DNA of 64,000 nucleotides from contig CM057227.1 of the NCBI GenBank assembly GCA_029891385.1, forward strand, positions 97,531,818-97,595,817, read 5' to 3'. This stretch comes from Erythroxylum novogranatense. Lineage: Eukaryota; Streptophyta; Magnoliopsida; Malpighiales; Erythroxylaceae. Position 1 is the stretch's first letter; the number at the start of each line of letters is the position of its first letter. This document shows, piece after piece, positions 57,349 through 64,000 of this stretch. The position numbers and the translations under genes were made by a program. Below the pieces are notes generated by a model, which had not been told where the DNA came from, searched no databases, and saw only the letters and a list, made by a program, of their open reading frames with translations.

Positions 57349-57480
57349 AGGTACTCTGACCTTATTCTGGGTGAGTAACTTATTCTGAGTCAGAGGATCT
57401 CAGTTATCTATTTAACTAAATAAATGACTGAGATTCTCTGACTCAGAATAGGGCCAGAATACCTGAATCAGAGAATCAGG
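57349..57480. repeat. MITE-like stem-loop downstream of kinase gene 2
   Basis: CTTATTCTGAGTCAGAGGAT on the left is nearly the reverse complement of ATTCTCTGACTCAGAATAGG on the right. The two are separated by a short A/T loop (TATTTAACTAAATA). Outer sequences repeat the pattern in weaker form (CTCTGACCTTATTCTGG against CCAGAATACCTGAATCAG). The perfect part of the stem is about 30 bp. Confidence 0.75.
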
Positions 57481-57485
57481 TCTCC

Positions 57486-58259
57486 CATTTGTGGGGTATT
57501 GTTATGTGTAAGGACAATAAAATATAGGGCCTTTAGGTTTAATTGGATTACATTTTACTGTTAACTCCAAAGCACGTGTCAGCTTGTCAATGTGAAATAT
57601 GAGACTCAAAGCTGAGGTGTAAGCTGCTACCGAACAATTTTATTTATTTGTTTATTGAATGGCTGCTACTGAACAAATAAAAGTCCTATTAATAAGTTTG
57701 ATAGTGTATGGAGAGGATCAGATAAAAAGGGAAAAAACACACACACACACAAGCAGACGTTCAATCTAAAGAGAAAAGGGTTTCAATCCTTTTTCACGCT
57801 TGTGGAGCACTCAAAACGTTATTTTTCATTAAATAATTTAATAAAATCTAATAAATTATAATTAATTGAAATAAATATATAAAATAAAAGATACATATTT
57901 TTATATGATTTAGTTAATTTTAAAAATTTTATGATCTTTAAAGCTATACTTTTAAAATTTATGTTTTAGAAAATATTTTCCTTGACATTTACTAAAAATA
58001 ATAAAAAACACTTTTAAGTTATCTTTTGTATAATGACCTAGTTGTCCACAAAAGTAACATCGAACTAATCTAAATTTGTGATATAAACTATATCAACTTA
58101 ATGACGCTAGCTAAATGTCACGAACCTTAGTGTCTTTTGGTAATTGGGTATAATTTTTACAAAATTTTCTATTTTATTGGAGAGGGTTTTCTTAAAATAA
58201 AAAGGACATTATTTTAAAGAAAGAGCTTAAAAGAAATGAACTAGATTTGATGAGGTTGG
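57486..58259. other. Intergenic sequence
   Basis: No gene was recognised. A short (CA)n run is at about 57737-57751. The sequence ends at the copia LTR start. Confidence 0.5.
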
Positions 58260-58478
58260 TGTTGGAAATTAGTTTGTGATATAAGTAGTTAAAGTCAAAC
58301 TTGGAAATGAAGAGTTGCTTTCTTTCGAAGAGTTGTAATTTGTAGTGAATAAACGTGATTAATCTGAAGGTTTTTAAGAGTTATGAGTTGTAGTGAACAA
58401 ACGTGACTGTTATGAAGGGTTGCTTCCTTTCAAAAAGTTGTGAGAGTTGTGAATTGTAGTAAACAGACGTGGAACATC
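58260..58478 (+). repeat. 5' LTR remnant of the decayed copia element, with 57-bp repeats
   Basis: It matches the start of the LTR at 62984 for about 55 bp. It then runs through eroded 57-bp units containing GAAGAGTTGTAATTTGTAG and GAACAAACGTGACTG. It stops near 58478, where unrelated sequence begins. Confidence 0.75.
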
Positions 58479-59990
58479 CTCAGATCCAAGGTAGGCATTT
58501 GTTCTGACGGAATAGGTGACTCTCGCGTCTGTGATCAAGAGGGCCCAATATTGTGCCCTACAAAAGCCTCAGCATCTTCTGGAGCTTTAGACTCATCCGT
58601 GCCCTCCTCTCTTAGTAAAGGGTTAGGTATAACCGATTCTTGCAAAATTCCTCATGTCCTTCTACGAGGTGACATTTCACTCCTTCAATAGAAACACTAA
58701 CGATTAGCTTAAATTTTATTTCAATCCTATTTCCTACATGTATGCATGATATGCATGTCACTTAATGTAAATAATCAATTCACAATGCATCCAATTTATC
58801 ACATATCACAATAATGCATAACACAACTTATTCTAAGCCTGGGAATCTTTAAAGCCTAAGCTATGATACTACAAGATGTTGGGTTTTGTTTCTGGAGCCC
58901 AACTATTGTTCCGGAGTCATAAAACGTGAGCGGGTTTCCTTGTAGGGTTATTTCAATGAACCCTCACTTCCTTGGAATCAATCTTTTTGAATTCAACATA
59001 AAAGATTATCAATTTTTATGGAAAGGTAGAAAAATGTGTTAGGAATTCATTGCTTTAAGAATCATTTCATTTGGAGGTCGGATGATGAAGTTATGGCCAA
59101 AATAATCCAACATATTTATGTCCTCAATCGTATGGTACCTGTCTTGGCACAATTGTCATAACTTTCACTACAAATGTTGGATTGATGTCGTTTTTAGATG
59201 ATTTGAAAAAAGACTTCTAGATCTACAACTTTCATAAGAACTCGAAGCGAGATTCTGCCTCTAAAAGGGTCAAAATCTTGATTTACTATAACTGTCTTGT
59301 GAACGCTTTCCAAACCCGAGAAGGTCCGTTAATGTCCGTTCAATGGACATAGGGGATTCCCAAACCCCTCCAAAGCCTTTCCAACACTTCCAACATCCAT
59401 TCTAACATCATTTTTCACTCATAACCTCCTCAAAGTCACCGCTTCTAGTGCAATATCACTTCATATCCATTTAACTACTAAATACATCTCATTAACTCTT
59501 GAATCACAACTCAAAAGATTTATCACATATAATCTTTCCAACTCTAACATGCTATTCTAATACTAGCAACCATTGGCAATCTCAATAAGAAGAATAGGCA
59601 CATCTATCATACTCAACCTTTAAAAAATATCATAGTCATACAAAAAGGAACTTCACAAGTTCTCATTCTCATTTATAAACAAAATCAATGTTTGAACAAG
59701 CTTTACTTACATATCAACATACACATCAAACTTAATATAAAATACAAAAAGATACTCATGTTTGATATACTTATAAAGCTATCCAAATTAGTCACTAACT
59801 TAGTACAAAAGATTTCTAGCTATCTTGGAGTTTCCAAATGCCTTGCAAAGATCGCTAATCCTCTCGTTCTGCAGCTGAGGAGGGAAAATGATGGGTTGAG
59901 CTATATGACTCAGTGGCTAATATATTTATAGCCATTGGGAACGAGCCACACAATCAAGCATATATGAATATCCATATGGGCATACATATG
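58479..59990 (-). mobile_element. Minus-strand Ty3-gypsy fragment (LTR, primer site and gag start), Del/Tekay-like
   Basis: On the minus strand a frame opens MSPRRRT at 58675, like the gag start of Del/Tekay elements (usually MPPRR). About 200 bp upstream the plus strand reads GCTATGATACTAC, close to the complement of the tRNA-Met primer site (GCTCTGATACCA). It is followed by TGTTGGGTTTTG, an LTR edge at about 58879. The rest to about 59990 would be the LTR. It contains AGTTATGGCCAAAATAATCC and CTAGATCTACAACTTTCATAA, phrases common in gypsy LTRs. No second LTR was found. The fragment sits between the copia LTR and pol. Confidence 0.45.
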
Positions 59991-62372
59991 TGAATTTAAT
60001 GGTTTTTAAACAAGAGATGGTAACAAATACTTTAATACCTTTTTGATGATTTTTCTAGATTTGTGCATGTTTATTTGATGAAAACCAAAGATGAAGCATT
60101 TAATATGTTTAAGACATATAAGTCTCTTGTTGAAAACCAATTAAGTAAAAAGATTAAAATTTTGAGAAGTGATAGAGGAGGAGAATACTTCTCTAATGAG
60201 TTCTCAAAATTTTGTGAACAAAATGGTATTATACACCAAACTAGTGCTTTATATACTCCCTAGCAAAATGGTTTGGCTGAAAGGAAAAATGGAACTCTGC
60301 AAGACATAGTTAATTCTATGCTCTAAAGTTCGACTTTGCCAAAAAACCTCTAGGGTGAGATTTATTGGTTGATGTCATTAGCATAATCAAATTCCATCCT
60401 TAAAGAATAAAGTGTCTCCATATGAAGTATGGAAAGGAAAGAAACCAAACTTGTCATAGTTGAAAGCTTAGGGTTGTGGAGACTATAGAGTCCTTAAAAA
60501 CCAAAGAACAAAGTTAGGACCAAGAGTACTTAAAAGTGTGTTTGTGGGTTATGCAAAAAATTATAAAGCTTATAGGCTACTAGAAGTTGACTCTAATGTG
60601 ATTGTAGAATCAAGGGATATTGAGTTCTTTGAGGATTTGTTTTTTAAAGACTCAATGATAGATAAGGATCCATCAAATTGGCCTACCCCTTTTCTCCAAG
60701 TTTTGAACTCTCAAGTGCATTAAAAAGACCAAGTGTAGACCCTCCAAGTGAACCTAGGAGGAGTCAACATCAAAGGAAGGAAAAATAACTGCCTTCAGAT
60801 TTTATTTCTTTACAAGATATTGATTTCTTAGTTGAAGGCAATAGAGATACTCTACTAAATAAAACTCTTATTTTATTAAGTGTAGAGGAAGATCCTAAAA
60901 CCTTTAGTGAAGTAAGGAAATCAAGGGATATGGCATTTTGGAGAGAAGCGGTAAATGATGAAGTGGAATCAATATTGTCTAACAATATTTAGGTTCTAGT
61001 TGATTTACCTCATGAGTCCAAACTAGTTAGTTGTAAGTGGGTATTTAAAAGGAAATATGCCATGGATGGTATTATTCTAACTTATAAAGCAAGGCTAGTA
61101 GCTAAAGGTTTTGGGCAAAAAGAAGGAATCAATTACTTTGACATATATGCACCGGTTGCTAGAATTACATCGATAAGAGTACTTTTGGCCTTAGCTTCGT
61201 CCTATAACCTTCTTGTACACCAAATAGATGTAAAGAAAACATTCTTAAATGTAGATCTAGATGAATAAGTGTATATGGAACAACCGGAAGGCTTTGTGCT
61301 ACTGGGAAATGAAAAGAAAGTATGTAAGCTAGTCAAGTCATTATATGGCTTGAAACAGGCACCTAAACAACAACATGAGATATTTGAATATGTTTTACTC
61401 TCATATGGATTTAGATATAATAATGCTGATAAGTGCATTTATTCTAAATTCAATGTAGAGTGTGGAGTGATAATTTGTCTCTATATAGATGACATGCTCA
61501 TTATTAGTCTTACGTATAAAGGTGTGGTTGAAATTAAAAAGTATCTTTCTTCTAAATTCAAGATTAAGGATATTAGTGAAGTAAATACTATCTTAGGCAT
61601 TAAAGTTAAGAAACATAGTGGGGGTTTTGCACTCTCTCAATCATATTATGTTAAGGAAATCCTAAAAAATATCAACATTTGAATGTGAAAGATGTAAGTA
61701 TTCCTTTTGATCCTAACTTTATGTTGCATGAGAATGAAGGTAGTCCAATTGCAAAGCTTGAATAAGCTAGTATAATTGGAACTCTAATGTATGCAGTGAG
61801 TTGCATTAAACTAGATATCTCATATTCAGTGTGTAAACTAGCTAGATATATTAAACGTCCTAGCCAAAAACATTGGCAAGCTATTATGCTAGGATATCTT
61901 AAGAAGACAAAAGATTTTAGACTCTTTTATAATAACTTTCCAAATGTTCTTGAAGGATTTTCATATGCTAGTTGGATTAGTAGCATTAGTGACCAAAAAT
62001 CCACAAGTGATTGGGTATTCTTGCTCGGTGGTAGAACTATTTCTTGGGCTTCAAAGAAAAAAACGATGATTACTCATCTACTATGGAAGTTGAATTTATA
62101 GCTCTATGTTCTGCTTGTAAGGAGGCTAAGTGGCTAAAGGATTTGTTGTTGGATATAGATCTTTGACCTCATCCCATGCCTGCGATAACCTTACTTTGTG
62201 ACAGTGAGGTTACTATGTCTAGAGCATTGGACAACGTGTACAATGGTAAATCTAGACATATAAGCTTAAGACATGCATTTATTAGAGAAATGGTAAATAG
62301 AGATGTTGTCTCAATTGTTTATGTAAGGACATATAACAATTTGGCGGATCCGTTTACTAAACCTCTTGCATG
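59990..62372 (+). pseudogene. pol remnant of the decayed Ty1-copia element
   Basis: Integrase: GNKYF near 60020, then FVHVYLMKTKDEAFNMF and ILRSDRGGEYFSNEF. A TAG at 60261-60263 follows, then QNGLAERKNGT. VFVGYAKNYKAYRLLEVD follows in another frame. Reverse transcriptase: YKARLVAKGFGQKEG, VHQIDVKKTFL, a TAA at 61266-61268, EQPEGF, LYGLKQAPK and CLYIDDMLII. RNase H: YASWISSISDQKS, GRTISWASKKK and the end NLADPFTKPLA at about 62337-62370. Several frameshifts and stops separate these pieces. It is much older than the element at 35990-41543. Confidence 0.88.
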
Positions 62373-62983
62373 AGATTTAGTTAGTTCGACGACATCTGGA
62401 ATGAGATTAAAACCATTCAATAAAAAATCACTATTGGTAACCAAACCTTCTTTTAGTACTACTCCTAGATTGTAAGGTTTAAAGGATACTAACAAGTTGT
62501 TTGGTGATTATGAGCAGTAAGATTGTCTAAACCATTCCAAGTAATTAGTGCTGCAATTTGTTATTCTTAAGTGAGAAGGTTAAGAGAAATCTCATAATGA
62601 AATTATTCTTGAGTGCTTGTGTTATGGTTATGTAAACATAGCTAGAACAGTTTTCACCGATATGATCATTAGAAGTGGTGCTGTTTTTGGCAAGAGTTTA
62701 AGGTAATATCTTTTATATGATAATGAATTAGGATGAGCACATGGTCGGTAATAGTACTAAAATTGTAATGTGAATTAATTAAATGCTAAGAAGGTTCATA
62801 TGTGTGATATGTGTAAACCTTTATGAATGATGGTTTAAGCAATGAGCCAACAATCATTTCCGCTGGATTTTGTGATATGTTTGTACTATAAGATGATTTA
62901 AGGCGAAAGATACCTTCCTTTAGGCATGATTTCTTGTTTATGTTGTGTTTTTTTTTTCTTATGTCATAAACTAAATGGGAGAT
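62373..62983. other. 3' untranslated region of the decayed copia element
   Basis: No coding sequence lies between the end of RNase H and the LTR at 62984. The polypurine-like CTAAATGGGAGAT (62971-62983) directly precedes the LTR. Confidence 0.6.
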
Positions 62984-63208
62984 TGTTGGAAATTAGTTTG
63001 TGATATAAGTAGTTAAAGTCAAATTTGGAAATGAAGGGTTGCTTCCTTTCCAAGAGTTGTGACTTGTAATGAATAGACGTGACTATTTTGGAGGGTTGCT
63101 TCCTTTCCAAAAGTTGTGAGTTGTAATAAACAAACGTGACTGTTCTGAAGGGTTGATTCCTTTCCAAGAATTGTGACTTGTAGTGGACAAACGTGACTGT
63201 TATGAAGG
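62984..63208 (+). repeat. 3' LTR remnant of the decayed copia element, with three 57-bp repeats
   Basis: After TGTTGGAAATTAGTTTG come three 57-bp units starting AGGGTTGCTTCCTTTCC, AGGGTTGCTTCCTTTCC and AGGGTTGATTCCTTTCC. Each carries an ACGTGACT phrase. A fourth unit starts (GAAGG) and breaks off at 63208. Confidence 0.85.
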
Positions 63209-64000
63209 TGGTAGTGTTGTCGCCTGCAACCAATTCAAAAAGAAACTAACTTATGTTAATACAAATGAATGTAGTAGTAGAAAGTGTGTATCGTTCTCAC
63301 GAGAAATTTTAATGGTAAAGAGTCTACGAGTTCAAAACTAAAATAAAGTAATGAAGGGGGGGGGGAGGTTTCAATTCACGTAAATTTAAGAGTGTAGAAA
63401 TAACAAAAAGAAAAAATTAACAAAAGTAATTGGATCTGAAAATTTAATAGACAAACCTTAGTTTTGGGTTACCGATGATATCACACTAAAATGGATCCTT
63501 GATATAAAATTCAGTTTATCAATAAACATTCATTAAGGGATGTTTTCTCTTAAGTGTAATTGAATAGAAACATGTATTCTAAGCATTCTTATTATTCAAC
63601 AACCTAGATATGATCGAATAATAGCTTTAAGAACTAAGAAATCAATGAACAAGATAACACATGTACGACATGCATTTAATCAAGATGGGTATCTTCTTAG
63701 ACTTTCCCACTCTAACGTAAAGAAGGTAATCCTAATTGTCACTTGTAATTAACAAAACTGAACGTCATATTTCATTAATCTAGCTATTAAACGAATCAAT
63801 TCCTAGTTGTGCACCTAGAAATCAATCAATTTAATTAGAAAAAGTAATTCGGAAGACACTAAATGTTCATCAACAAATAAAACTTTATTGAAACATCTCA
63901 CACATAATAGATAACTTGGTTCCCCTAAACCAAAATAAGAGATTTAGATACTCAAAACAAAAGTAAAAATCAACAAAGAAAGAGCCAAATGAAAGGTCTC
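63209..64000 (-). mobile_element. Probable gypsy LTR edge on the minus strand, running off the window
   Basis: TGGTAGTGTTGTCGCC begins exactly where the copia LTR breaks off. GTGTATCGTTCTCACGAGAA (from about 63277) resembles, on the minus strand, the 'GTGGTTCGACCC' region near the 3' end of Athila-type LTRs. No coding sequence or second end is in the window. A G10 run lies near 63357. Confidence 0.35.

Larger units (their letters stand above)
58260..63208 (+). mobile_element. Decayed Ty1-copia retrotransposon with minisatellite LTRs and a nested gypsy piece
   Basis: LTR starts TGTTGGAAATTAGTTTG at 58260 and 62984 are the same, and the second is preceded by the polypurine-like AAATGGGAGAT. 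Pol scraps at 59990-62372 follow the copia order integrase, reverse transcriptase, RNase H. Gag and protease are missing: the left interior is replaced by a minus-strand gypsy fragment. Both LTRs stop after about 220 bp, so their 3' parts are lost. Target duplications therefore could not be identified. Confidence 0.78.

Overview
This is nuclear DNA of a flowering plant, almost certainly a eudicot. It is AT-rich and gene-poor, with GT-AG introns, Ty1-copia and Ty3-gypsy retrotransposons, CACTA and Mutator-like DNA transposons, and plant-type protein kinase genes. No organellar or prokaryotic genes were seen. About 90% of the window is transposable-element sequence or its decay products. The only genes that look intact are two related multi-exon protein kinase genes on the + strand (43166-46139 and 54833-57131).

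Layout. 1-21072: a CACTA (En/Spm) transposon whose left end lies outside the window. It carries a broken TNP2-type transposase (1-3456), an intron-like stretch with an antisense HSP90 scrap, a copia relic and a 108-bp tandem repeat, and a second Transposase_24-type gene (7834-9619). It ends in CGACGT-rich subterminal repeats. A second CACTA element (10196-20789), with ~30-bp terminal inverted repeats and an ACG target duplication, is inserted in those repeats. This inner element has no transposase. It holds host-like sequence, including exon pieces resembling a plant VPS35L-type gene, and several smaller repeats. 21073-28666: a very AT-rich region of diverged ~0.35-kb repeats with recurring GTGAC/GTCAC palindromes, a foldback repeat and a RAD5-like gene scrap. 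28667-35270: a complete but pol-less Athila-like Ty3-gypsy derivative (1.85-kb LTRs, tRNA-Asp primer site, 5-bp target duplication, remnant gag only). 35990-41543: a young, nearly complete Ty1-copia element (278-bp LTRs, 5-bp target duplication, gag and pol interrupted only by nonsense codons).

41544-58259 is the genic island. Two candidate minus-strand exons are followed by kinase gene 1 (309 aa, six exons). A 1.6-kb LTR with adjoining copia-like internal sequence comes next, hosting an 888-bp Mutator-like foldback element with (ATT)n arms and a 9-bp target duplication. Kinase gene 2 (292 aa, six exons) follows. The two kinases share every intron position and phase, so they are a dispersed tandem duplication split by transposons. 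58260-63208: a decayed Ty1-copia element with 57-bp minisatellite LTRs, interrupted by a minus-strand Ty3-gypsy fragment. 63209-64000: apparently the end of another gypsy LTR running off the window.

No defence system, CRISPR array, tRNA or rRNA gene was found. The most interesting content is the nested CACTA pair with host gene scraps, the Mutator foldback with a perfect 9-bp target duplication, and the kinase pair with unusual catalytic motifs. All coordinates and alignments were made by eye.
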